Source: Setoptus koraiensis
Taxonomy: Eukaryota > Arthropoda
Length of the DNA stretch: 64,000 nt
Direction of reading: 5' to 3'
NCBI GenBank assembly: GCA_048013815.1
Contig: CM106586.1
Coordinates: 5,208,001 to 5,272,000 of the forward strand
The notes under the pieces were generated by a model, which saw only the letters and a list, made by a program, of their open reading frames with translations, made no database searches and was not told where the DNA came from. The stretch's first letter is position 1; the number at the start of each line of letters is the position of its first letter. Made by a program: the position numbers and the translations under genes. Positions 26,078-36,173 of this stretch are shown piece by piece.

Positions 26078-28377
26078 ATGGCAGCAAGAGTTGATAATCA
26101 GAGAACATCATATGTTTCATCTGGGATTTACAAGTATTGCGGGGATCCCAGAAAGTTTTCATTCGGGTAATTTTTCTGTTAAGATCATATAACTTTTTGA
26201 GGTTTTAACGTGTTACCTAGGTTTAACGTAGACTTTTATCACGTTACACTATATTCAGATTGATGATCGAGCAGGATGGCATCCGAGAGAATGACTTACG
26301 CATTGACCTATCTAAATCTAAAGTATCACAAGGTGAAAATGAATCCATTATCTCTTCACCCCAGTCTGAATCTAGAAATGAATCATTTTATCAAGAAACT
26401 GATCTAAAATCAAATAATAACGCCTCGCCAGGCGATCCAACTGGATTTATTGGGTATATAATCAAATGGGAGACGACTCATGCTACAGTCGAGAAGGTAA
26501 AACTAATCAACAGCTTGCTTAACTTATTCACAACCACAGAAAGGATTTTAACTTAATTTTCTCCTTCCTGTCGAAATATTTCGTTTGTGGACCGCAGTTA
26601 CAGACAAATCTAGAAAAAAATAATTCTAACGAGCAGATTGGGGGGTACTCTATGAGACAAAATTATAAAATAGTAGCCAAAATTGTACACGATAAAAATC
26701 ATCTTCTACCATACAAGCAAACCAATTACACATTACATCAGCAAGTTAGATGTCACGATACGTCTGTCATGACGCTATCTGGTTCATCGGGGTATCACGA
26801 TGTGATATCTTCAAAACTCTATAATCATTATCATAACCCGACATTAGGCAATAATGATACAAAAACTTATACTGGCGATCTAGTCAACAATAATATAATA
26901 ACAAGAGATAATAGAAACCAATCCTCAACAGACAACTTGAACAAGTCCATAACAATGTGCATCGTTTTAGAAAGGATACAAAACTCAGCGATTTTCGTCG
27001 ATATGGCCAATTCACCATCATCGGCTCCTGTTGGATCATGTAGTGACCTTATTGCACAACCCTCAACAAGTACACAAAACTTTGACGATAACATATCTTC
27101 ATTTATTGATACTCTGAGCCCTCATCAACATGTTCTCGGCTTGATCACAGTTGATGAACAGAGCCGCTTAATCACTATGAAACCTGATTTCGGAACACAT
27201 CTGGATTTTAATAGATCTTCTAAACTTCATAACTTACCTAAGTTTACATATTGGTTCAGATTAAACACAATGGACGATCATGATAAGACACTTCACAGTT
27301 TTATAGACACAGCAAACCCCATGGAAGCTAAAATCAATCTCACTCGTGATCTATTGAGGCCCCAGCTCAACCGGAACCATAGGCCGACCACTAGATCGAA
27401 AAAAGTTTTTTCTTCTCCCATTAATGGATCACTAATAACATGCATACAATTGAATATACAATATGCTCATAGCATTCTTCCAGGAAAAATAGAAAATCTC
27501 TATGTAAGATATAGGTTGTTTAGTAAGCTATCAATGGAAGGCAAGAGTTCAGAAACTCAAGTTAACACCAGCATGTCAAGCCCGGCTAACTCCACTGACA
27601 AGAAGCTCGATTGTAAATTCCAAAATCTGTATCTTGATGGCACAACTGTAACAAGCCTACCAAGCTCAAATGGTATGTTTCACTTTTCTTGTACTGAACA
27701 ACTTTTAATTGAATCAAAGAAGATTATGCAAGACCAACAATTAAATTTGTTGATGGAGTTTTACTCTAGTGATTTCTACAGAAAGAGATTGGAGGGATGG
27801 GCCTTTGTAACATTACCTAGATCAAATCCTAGAAAAATCATCGAGGTTGATATTATCCATTACGATCTGTATCGCCTAGTGGATCGTTTACGATATCATT
27901 TATTGGGGACACTACCGGATGATATGATCGAGATTGAAAAAGTGAGTATAGTCGCTGATTTTTCTAATTAAGAATCTTGAAATTCGTTATCAGAAAACGG
28001 AACTAATTGCTAAATCATCCTCTCCTACTATCAATAGATTGTGCTATCACAAAATAGATACCTTTTGCCTACTAGGTTCATAGGGAGGCTTGTACTCGAA
28101 TACGAAGCTTTTCAACAAGTTAGGTGAGTACCTCAAACAATAACGATAGATTCGATTTTGTCCTCTTTTTCTCATAAAACCATTAGACTGATCCATTTTG
28201 TTGATTGTGTATTTTAAATGTACAATGTTTCTAAATAGCGATCCCTCTTTGGACAAAGCGGCGATAGAGTTACTCAAAATCAGCGATGTAGAAACACGGA
28301 TGGTGAAAATCGACATAGAGTCTGTCATACAAGCTTATAAACTGGCTAGAAAGAAACTTGAGGCTTTAGAATGTTAG
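26078..28377 (+). CDS. MKS1: Meckel syndrome type 1 protein homologue (B9 domain)
   Basis: Five exons: 26078-26166, 26259-26496, 26598-27941, 28038-28123 and 28239-28377. Their phases join into about 631 residues. The N-terminus (GIYKYCGDPRKF) matches the vertebrate YRSRDPVRNL start. HVLGLITVDEQSRLITMKPDF near residue 288 matches [20 protein letters not shown]. The B9 domain runs from about residue 384 to 590, with ENLYVRYRL, MEFYSSDFYRKRLEGWAFVTLP and LLPTRFIGRLVLEYE. The C-terminal AYKLARKKLEAL matches the FRRARRRMQEA end. MKS1 is a structural part of the ciliary transition-zone gate and pairs with B9D1/B9D2. The insert between residues about 150 and 280 is Asn/Ser-rich and poorly conserved. 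An AATAAA lies about 105 bp after the stop. It ends tail to tail with CNOT2. Confidence 0.88.
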
Positions 28378-28718
28378 AGAAAGATGTCACACATAATCAT
28401 TTAAAACTGACTGAGTGAGATGAGATAGAAGTTATAGTTGGTAGCTTAAATTGTTAACAGGAGACAAATATCTTACAAGAAACAATAAAAAATGTATTCA
28501 ACTGAAGTGGGAGTACCAAATTAATTTTTGAAAATTAATTCGCATCGATTTCCATCGATTCGGATCAGTTCTACAAAAAACTCTACCTCCTTCTTGCTCT
28601 CAGTATTTATCTCGTATTCGCTCACAACTTCTTGTTCACTTGTCAAATGAGTGGTAACCAAATAGCAAAGAGAAATTTGGGACTAATTGACTCTAATGAG
28701 TCCGGACAGGTTTTGTTT
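28378..28718. other. Shared 3' region of MKS1 and CNOT2
   Basis: A spacer of 341 bp between convergent stop codons. It contains an AATAAA near 28,483 for MKS1. The 3' UTRs of the two genes probably abut or overlap. Nothing else is seen. Confidence 0.5.
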
Positions 28719-30362
28719 TCAATTAGGTAAGTTTGGTTTACTTTCTAAACGGTCGTATTCAAGATAAAACTCTTTCGGTACTCTTCGCCAATTGTGAGGA
28801 TCGAAGAAATAGTATGTACCTCGTTCGTATGTCTGAGTTTTTTCGATTATGGGCATGCCTGGTGCCCTGGTAATCCATACTTTTTCCTCCTTATGGTAGC
28901 GCCATTCTCGACTGTACAACTCAGCTGCTGCTGCCATCTGTAGCACATCGTTTGGAAACATATAAAACAAGAAAAATATTGTGTCTTCGTGATAACGCTT
29001 GAGTTGTATTTGTGCCAATTTCTCTCTTATGATTGAGTTGACTAAATATTCCGACGGCACGGGATAGTCAATCTCATAAACTTTGAGTGGCCGATCCCAC
29101 CAGGGGCCAGCAAACGATGGATATAGTTTTTCCTGGGCCGTTAGATTTAAACCTAAGGCAGTTAAATCTGTACCAAAAGTAACGCTGGCTAGATTTGGGT
29201 CAGTTTCAGCTGCTCTGAGAAAGGCTAACAGCCCTATCATACCGAACTGGTCTGTCACCATACTAGATGGTATATTTGTGACGCGACCATCGTTGGATAT
29301 TTGAACGCCTTTGCTGTTGTTGTTATTGATCGGCGTGTTCGCATTGTCGTTCGGAGCAGGTTTGGGGGCTGACGTATTTTGGGGTATATTTGTCATCGAG
29401 GATGGTGATGCGGATGATGTTTGTTGCAATTTTACTTGATTGTTACTGCTTATCATAGACTGAGCAGCCGTGTTGTTATTATTTAAAAGCATCGAGCCAG
29501 CGGTAGTTCCAGTTGCATTACCCACTGCTGTTGTCGTTGATGTCAGATTGATAAGTGCTGATGTGCTCAAACCTCTAGACGTTCCGGACACCGAAGGTGA
29601 CTGTTGGTGTTGCCTTGATTGCTGGTGCAAATGATGGGCCATACTACTATTCCCAGGACCTTGTATATTAGAGAATGCATTAGAAGGTGGTGAAACGACG
29701 GTGGGAGCTCCAGCAACCGATCCTTGGTTGAGACCAGCCCAGGATTTGGAGCCGATGATGCCAGGTCCGGTAGCAGCTGAATGATTAAGCAATATTGAAT
29801 TTAATGTAATAGCATTACCACTAGTTGAACCACCGCCAGAAGGAGGCGTACCAGGAACACACATCAGACCTTGGTGCTGTGGCGAAGCTATAGAAGCTGT
29901 CGCCGACTGGCTAAAGGGTGACGTTGAAGAGGGAGGCATCATGCTGTTGCCGACGTGGTTAGTAATGGATGTGCTTGATGATTTTGTTGGTGATGGTTGC
30001 TGTTTCGTAGAGCTACTACCCCCACCTAATTGTTGTTGTCCTGGCCCTGTTGTCTGGGATTTGGTACCAATGATACCAGAAGAGGATGGTAATGATCCAG
30101 GTAAAGCTGGAAAATCCTCAGAGCTGATAGTAAATTCGCTCTGCGCGCTGTCTACAGATGTAGATTGATTATCTTTGGCTATGTTGACATAGTTGGCCCT
30201 ATTAGAAGCCTGCATCTGTGACAATAGATTCATCTTGGACAAAGATGGGAATTCATTAATGTCAAATGGTGCCTGTTGTTGGCTGTTGTGAGCCAAGGCT
30301 TGCTGACTGTAACTCCCATTTGTTGGCCTAGAAAAATTGAAAAATTGTGTTAAGTCTGTCAT
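28719..30362 (-). CDS. CNOT2: CCR4-NOT complex subunit 2
   Basis: A frame of 547 residues starting at ATG 30,362. The C-terminal NOT2/3/5 domain is clear from about residue 355: GVQISNDGRVTNIP, MVTDQFGMIGLLAFLRAAET, WRYHKEEKVWITRAPGMP and ERGTYYFFDPHNWRRVPKEF closely match human CNOT2. An upstream FDINEFPSLSK and SSEDFPALPGS pair matches the conserved DFPAL motifs. The region between is a Gln/Ser/Asn-rich, low-complexity stretch. CNOT2 is a scaffold subunit of the cytoplasmic and nuclear deadenylase complex and acts with CNOT3. The human protein has about 150 more N-terminal residues. Here a possible splice acceptor (pyrimidine tract then TTCTAG|GCC) sits 35 bp inside the frame, so the true start may be on an upstream exon that I could not find. 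Confidence 0.9.
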   Translation of the reverse strand: MTDLTQFFNFSRPTNGSYSQQALAHNSQQQAPFDINEFPSLSKMNLLSQMQASNRANYVNIAKDNQSTSVDSAQSEFTISSEDFPALPGSLPSSSGIIGTKSQTTGPGQQQLGGGSSSTKQQPSPTKSSSTSITNHVGNSMMPPSSTSPFSQSATASIASPQHQGLMCVPGTPPSGGGSTSGNAITLNSILLNHSAATGPGIIGSKSWAGLNQGSVAGAPTVVSPPSNAFSNIQGPGNSSMAHHLHQQSRQHQQSPSVSGTSRGLSTSALINLTSTTTAVGNATGTTAGSMLLNNNNTAAQSMISSNNQVKLQQTSSASPSSMTNIPQNTSAPKPAPNDNANTPINNNNSKGVQISNDGRVTNIPSSMVTDQFGMIGLLAFLRAAETDPNLASVTFGTDLTALGLNLTAQEKLYPSFAGPWWDRPLKVYEIDYPVPSEYLVNSIIREKLAQIQLKRYHEDTIFFLFYMFPNDVLQMAAAAELYSREWRYHKEEKVWITRAPGMPIIEKTQTYERGTYYFFDPHNWRRVPKEFYLEYDRLESKPNLPN

Positions 30363-31350
30363 ATGTGATAATATGGTGATATTTAAATGTTTACAGGATA
30401 ATGTTGGTATAATAATGATGTTGACGATGTTGTTGCTGTAAGTGATAGTTATTACTCGATAATATTTGTCTTAAATGGGTTTTACTGGTGATGAAAATGG
30501 TGTTATATATAATGATGTAATAATAATATTAATAATAATGGTGTCTGAGATATTTAAATTCAAACCGTTCTATCTCCTAATTTTTGTAATCAAATGTATG
30601 GTATCTCATCATCGGTGATACTTATTTTGATAATAGTATTAATAATAATGGCGCAATCGGTCTCTATCTAATTTTAATATTGATGAGGGTTTTTAGACTC
30701 TTTATTACTGTTGCTGTTTTCTGTTGAGTAGTGAATTTTGTTTTGTGTGTATGTTAGAGAAGCGCAGTGTGTGTTTGTGTATGAACATGGTGTTTGTGAG
30801 TAGAATGAAAACGCACAACTTCAACAGAGTATAAGCAAAGGAGAGTGTCCCAATCAAAACCTACATTCTATAGAGAATTACTGTACTGCCTTTGCCAGTG
30901 TAATCAACTCAAGCACAGGGACTCACATTGTAGAGCGTATAGATTGTGCGCATTCCGAATCGAGAAGCACAGAGATTAAATTCTGTGCCGATTCCAAAGT
31001 GATTACAGATCACATAAGATTTGGCCACTCTACGCGATTAGAAGAAAATATTTATGAGTTAGTTTAATCAAGTCACATGAGCTTGACCGTTTGAATATCT
31101 CAAGAGAATTTCAGTGATTGGCAGGACAGCGATTATTTCAATGAGACTCCATAATTCTAGCACTTTTGTTGCACTTTGGGCAAAGAACAATATGGAAGTT
31201 CTAACAAGCACACTCTGCGCGTTTTCGTTCGTATCGTGGAGGGCATCCTCCGGAGAAACTGTTGAAATAAGCGCGGAACATTTTCCACTGATTCAGGTTT
31301 TAATCGAGATACCCTTCATACAAAGAAGATTTGCAGTGTTGTGTCCCCCT
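30363..31350. other. CNOT2 5' flank
   Basis: The first 300 bp are AT-rich with many ATAAT runs and probably belong to the CNOT2 leader. A possible minus-strand 5' splice donor (CAAT|GTGAGT) lies at about 30,921-30,926. Its phase does not fit the acceptor inside CNOT2, so no exon is called. No other gene is seen. Confidence 0.35.
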
Positions 31351-31647
31351 TGGCGGTGGCACAGACACCCGTGGCGGGTACCCGACCTGTTCGAATTTTT
31401 TATTTTAAACCCGATCCGTCATTGACCCGCGAAAAAAAAAATTCTTAGGAATAGCCCGCGAATGGTCAACGTATGACACGAAAAATGTATTAAAAATGTC
31501 ATCGCAAAGGTAGGCCATGACGTACATGCAGGTGGAATCAGTGGAAATTTCAAAATCAGTGGTCATTTTTGAGAATATTGGCGGAATTTTGAAGAAAAAA
31601 AAAAACGACCCGAGCCCGTGCGGGTCGGGTATCCGTGCCCACCGCTA
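31351..31647. mobile_element. Non-autonomous hAT-like element (MITE)
   Basis: A 297-bp element with terminal inverted repeats. The left end begins TGGCGGTGGCACAGACACCC and the right end, read inward, begins TAGCGGTGGGCACGGATACC. Both fit the short hAT terminal consensus, and similarity continues into GGGTACCCGACC-type sequence. The flanks are GTCCCCCT on the left (31,343-31,350) and CTCCCCCT on the right (31,648-31,655), a 7/8 match to an 8-bp target duplication as expected for hAT. There is no transposase frame. The middle is A-rich, with a poly-A run near 31,594-31,606. Confidence 0.75.
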
Positions 31648-31708
31648 CTCCCCCTAGCACAAGAGTTTGTGTGCGTGTATAAATGCGCTCAGCGAGGGTG
31701 CTCGCAAT

Positions 31709-32185
31709 TGGAGGTGCGTTTGGATATCCATGAGCACAGATATCCGCCCGGATATTTGATCCTTACGAATTCGAAGCGGATCTCCTTGTGGAATTTTCAG
31801 TGCCGGACAATCCATGGACAGATTTCGGATTCACGAGACTTCATGGATATCCGTGGACATGAGCGAATATGAGAGATCGCCCGTGGATGTCTATCATCCG
31901 CGGCTATCGGAATACTTCTTGGATGCTTGCGTATATCTCTACGCTCGGCTTAAGTTTGCTATCCCCACTTTTGCTTGTGACAAATTTATTTCCGTGAGCG
32001 TAAAGATAAGGGTAGTTGAGGCCGAGTAACGCAAAATACGTACGGATGCGTCTAAATATCTTTCAGTGTTGCGAATATCCACGACCGTTCAGAGGGGCGG
32101 AAATCTATGGAGAAGCTATGGTAGGGCGTGGAGAACTGAGAGCCGCGCGGATAGTTCATCATAGGTATCCACACGCATCTCGCTA
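31709..32185. mobile_element. Non-autonomous hAT-like element (MITE), second copy type
   Basis: About 477 bp. The left end is TGGAGGTGCGTTTGGATATC and the inward right end is TAGCGAGATGCGTGTGGATA. The two ends stay alignable for about 40 bp, through a shared ATCCGCNCGG. Flanks CTCGCAAT and TTCGCAAC match at 6 of 8, suggesting a decayed target duplication. Boundaries are good to about 2 bp. The interior repeats GGATAT, CGGATAT and ATCCG motifs in both orientations. It lies only 61 bp from the element on its left and has no transposase frame. Confidence 0.6.
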
Positions 32186-32399
32186 TTCGCAACCAGTAGA
32201 TTGTTGTTCGTTCACGTAGACGTCGTCAGGGGCTGCAACATTCCTCGTCTAGACATATAGCGCAGAGTTCCTCGCCTCCGATCAATGGGAGTTGTGCCAC
32301 CTGTAGTTCACACACTTGAGCTCTATTCGAGAAATGAAATATCTCAAGCAAGCTCAAACAGACTGTCTGTCTGTTGTTGCAAAAGTCAAAAGAAAAAGT

Positions 32400-33620
32400 T
32401 TGTTCCCGACACAGCCACGGCTCTATCGAATATGCAGGTAGGATGGATATAGGGTGGTCTTGTCAAGTTGGCATACAAGAAGGCGCTGTGTGCGGCACAC
32501 AACCACAAATTGTTCAGTTGCTCTGTGTTCGTCACGTCCGCTCGAATAGTTGCAGGTCTTGAGTGCGTTGTGAGTGAATCCAAGCTAACGCTGTCAGTGC
32601 GCTGTATCTGTGGCGACCAGAGTCTAGCACACACTTGGTGTGCTCATGAACAATCTGTGCTTGCGTAAGCTCCACACTGCATGCTCGAAAATGCGCTGCA
32701 CAAGGCGTCTTAGCATAAACAGTAGGGTTCGAGCAACTTGATCACGCCACCTATAGTCAGGGGTGTCCATATCGAATTTTCGAATCGGAGCACACATTGT
32801 GCCGCACACAGCACAATATAGGTAGTTGCATGGGCTGGCCGCCAGTGCCACTGAAATTGTTCAACGCGTTTTGAGCATTGTGCTTGCGTCCGAAGCTTGC
32901 CTCTGGGAAGCATGCGGAATAAGTAAGCCAAAAATCGTAAAAATGAATTTGTCTGGTGGCTTTATTTGGACTCCTTGTGCATCGATAGTGATTGTACAAT
33001 TGACTAACAACTTGTAAAGGTAAACAGCACCTTTTCTGCGGAATTGTGCAGAGGTGCACGTTGAAGGCATAGACTGAATGGCATTTGCAACTGCGACTTC
33101 TAGCATCGGGTGCATAATCAACCTGGTCCAGCAAACAAAACCATGCACTGCACACACGCACAGAATGTCCAATGGATCCATGCGCGCTGCCTGTACTAAT
33201 TCTATCCAGTGTAATGCGTGTGCCATAAATTTGTTCTCTTTGTTAAATGTTCGATGTATCCCAACACGAACTGTGCCTTCGTGCAAACCATGGTGCATCC
33301 AATAGACACGCACCAGAGAAGGCGGCGCATGGTCTACAGTGATTCTGCCACCCAATACAACATAAAAACACATTTCTGTCTTGCAAACAACACTTTGCCT
33401 ACTTTTCCCAAGGCAGACGCATCAACAATCCGCCAATGCGGCACTTTCACACTGTCAGTGTGTCAGTATCCACGTTGTAAACTACAACATGGATCCAACA
33501 ACCAGTGACAAACATATTGGTCTTCAGCCGAGTTGTACCAGTGACCAAATCATAACTTGTTGGCTTATTGGGTTCAACACAAAAAATACAGTCAGTGAGA
33601 ATGGCATTCGCGCCGGTAGT
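32400..33620. mobile_element. Probable degraded DNA-transposon relic island
   Basis: This stretch is richer in G, C and CG dinucleotides than its surroundings and holds unusually long overlapping frames on both strands, the longest being 170 codons on the minus strand at 32,861-33,373. A hAT-type end, CAGGGGTGTCCATATCGAAT, starts at 32,758 and points right, but no matching right end was found. GCTGTGTGCGGCAC at 32,485 recurs inverted at 32,799-32,812, and a TATAGG-CAAGTTG block at 32,448 recurs inverted at 32,731-32,757. None of the frames resembles a transposase I can name. Mosaic repeat DNA is the cautious reading. Confidence 0.35.
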
Positions 33621-34045
33621 ATTTAAATGATCAGCTGAGTGCTACCCAAGTCGATAGAGTGGATATGTCCTGTGGGTCAGTATATTGCTGACAATATTGT
33701 GGGGCCGTGATAAAATAAGTTGCCCAGGGTGGTGTTTACTTCAAACATTGTTGTATTGGAAAATGCACACTGAACCATGTGCATGCGCATAGACATTTGT
33801 AAATACACGCGGATCTGAGCAGCGTCCACATGATCAAATTTCTAAACACATGTACAAACACACCTTACAATTGCAGCGTGTTTGTTCTAGCATCAGTAAA
33901 ATCTTGCGACTCCGTCACTAATGTTATCTCGTGGGATCTGATAAATAGTCTGATATTTATTCATCAGAGCTTGCCTTAGTCCTTTGCATTCATCTTTATT
34001 TCCAGACGTACGTCAACAAACAGGATCATTTGCACAATTACTTAG
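33621..34045. other. 5' flank of the CIAO1-WDR4 gene
   Basis: About 425 bp before the start codon at 34,046. No TATA box at a convincing distance and no other gene were seen. Confidence 0.4.
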
Positions 34046-36128
34046 ATGTCACTAAAAGAGATACAACTACTAACGGGCCACACTGAAAGAGTCTGGGCTC
34101 TCGCCTGGAATCCCGACGGTACTAATCTAGCATCATGCGGAGGAGACAAGACAGTACGATTGTGGGCCAAAGAAGGTGAGGGATTAATAATCATAACTAG
34201 AACAATACTTATGCCTATATTATCGATAACAGTGGCTTTAATATTTCTTATTTTTAAAACATCTCTATCTAGGAAACAAGTGGAGATGTCAGGCAGTCCT
34301 GACGGATGGCCATATGAGGACGATCAGAAGCATTTGTTGGTCGCCTTGCGGGAACTATTTGGCATCGGCTAGTTTTGACTCGACTATATGTATTTGGCAA
34401 AAATCAGATGATGGTAGTTGGAATAGTGTTGGCAACCTCGAGGGCCATCAGAGCGAAGTCAAAAGTGTCAGCTGGTCGGCTGATGGTAAATTCCTAGCCA
34501 GTTGTAGCCGCGATAAAACAGTTTGGATATGGGAGAAGGTGGAAGATGATAACTTTGAGTGTGCAGACTTAAAAGACGATCACACCCAGGATGTAAAGAG
34601 AGTTGTTTGGCACCCCAAAGCAAATGTCCTTGCGTCTTGTAGTTATGATAACACAATCAAATTTTTTACTGAACAAGGTGAAGATTGGAAATGCTCACAA
34701 ACGTTGAATGCTCACACTTCCACTGTATGGTCTATTGATTTTAATCTGACCGGTGAAATGTTAGTTTCATGTAGTGATGACAAGACTGTCAAGATTTGGA
34801 AGAATCAATCTGTCGATTCTCAACAGTGGAAATGCATAGCGACTCTTCAAGGATACCATAGTAGACCTATCTATGATGTATCTTGGTGTAAACTAACAGA
34901 TCTCATCGCTACCTCCTCGGGCGACGACTCCATCTGTGTTTTCAAATCAAGCCTTCAATCCACTGAAACTAACGGCCCAGTATTTAATTTTTCTACTAAA
35001 GTACACAAGGCTCATAATGGTGAAGTAAATAGCTTGAAATGGAATCACAAGCAAAGTGGTTTGTTGGCCTCTTCGAGTGACGATTTTACTATAAAACTGT
35101 GGCAGTTCGAAAGTGAGGATACAATGAAGGATAATCAAACAGGTATCATAACTCAATTCATCCTAGACAATATGAAAGTGGAAGCTCAACAGATAAAAAA
35201 GAGCGAAGTCTCGTTAGAAATAGGTTTAAACTTAACCGATTTCTCTGATTTGCTACAATCCTTACAGGCAATACAACACTTGCAGAGCGAAATTGAACGC
35301 CACAGTTTACCATCTGGAAAGGAAATTCGTATACCCTCCGCTGATACTGCCCGTCATTTAGACATATTAGATCTAGAGTTTGATAATGATGACATATGTA
35401 CCAAGTTTTCTTTGGACGTAAGAAATTATTGTGATGCTCTGATTTGTAAATTCAATTTCGTTTGTTACTTACCTCTACCCAGGAGATCCACCAAGCTTAT
35501 GTTGGTAGCGAACCAGCTTTTGGTTGCCGATAAGCCTGGCGATTTGTTCTTGATTCATCGTGAGAGGAAAGATTTTCTACTCGGACATCTCACAATGTTC
35601 ACAGCAATCCAATTCTTGCTGGACGGAAACAATATAAAATACATAATTTCTGCAGATAGAGACGAAAAGATCAGGATATCTTTATTTCCCGAATCTTTTA
35701 ACATAGAAAGATTTTGTTTTGGCCACAAAAAGATGGTTACGCATATTCTAGCATTGGACTCCAAAATGTTCATCTCGCTGGATGAAGACAACGAACTTCT
35801 TCTGTGGGACACAGACGATCTAACTAAACATGCTAGCAAAGGATTAGTACCAAAAATGCGATTTGGTCTGGATAAACTTCTAATGCTCAGAAGGGTAGAT
35901 GGAAAACGGTTGGAATCAAACGATGGAGATCATCATGATAAGAGACATAAAGCCAGCAGTACAATCGAAAGAATTTTCTTACTTGCCCAAAATCTGAGTC
36001 ACGGGTGGCAACACCCAGAGTTCTTGATAGGCATCAAAGTATCTATGGAAACAAGTTTGCAGTTACTCAGAATAACGGAAGAAACTGTCAACTATTCGGA
36101 TAGAGTGGAACTCCAACAACAAAGTTAG
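34046..36128 (+). CDS. CIAO1-WDR4 in-frame fusion protein
   Basis: Exons 34046-34175 and 34273-36128 give 661 residues. Residues 1 to about 325 are a full seven-blade CIAO1 propeller: [72 protein letters not shown] and [15 protein letters not shown] all match. CIAO1 is the targeting subunit of the cytosolic iron-sulphur assembly machinery. Residues about 455-661 match WDR4/Trm82: [31 protein letters not shown] and [18 protein letters not shown]4 is the non-catalytic partner of METTL1 in tRNA m7G46 methylation. A linker of about 130 residues with no known match joins them, and the first WDR4 blades seem lost or unrecognisable. There is no stop between the halves. A candidate linker intron (35418-35482) would shift the frame, so I do not use it. 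Two genes sharing one frame by chance is a less likely alternative. Confidence 0.85.
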
Positions 36129-36173
36129 GAAGGAACAAGCTGTTTATTATTGCCTTTTTCTACAATTGGATTA
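36129..36173. terminator. Shared 3' end between convergent genes
   Basis: Only 45 bp separate the stop codons of the CIAO1-WDR4 gene (+) and DYNC2H1 (-). The minus-strand polyadenylation hexamer AATAAA lies inside, at 36,142-36,147. The nearest plus-strand AATAAA, at about 36,374, lies in DYNC2H1 coding sequence. The mature 3' ends therefore probably overlap. Confidence 0.5.

Noticed and set aside
32710-32760. tRNA-like GGGTTCGAGC box
   Set aside because: The neighbouring sequence does not form acceptor, D or anticodon arms, and the block ends at a transposon-like terminus.
35418-35482. A 65-bp intron inside the CIAO1-WDR4 linker
   Set aside because: The donor and acceptor look reasonable, but removal shifts the frame and leads to a stop about 17 codons later, losing the conserved WDR4 part.
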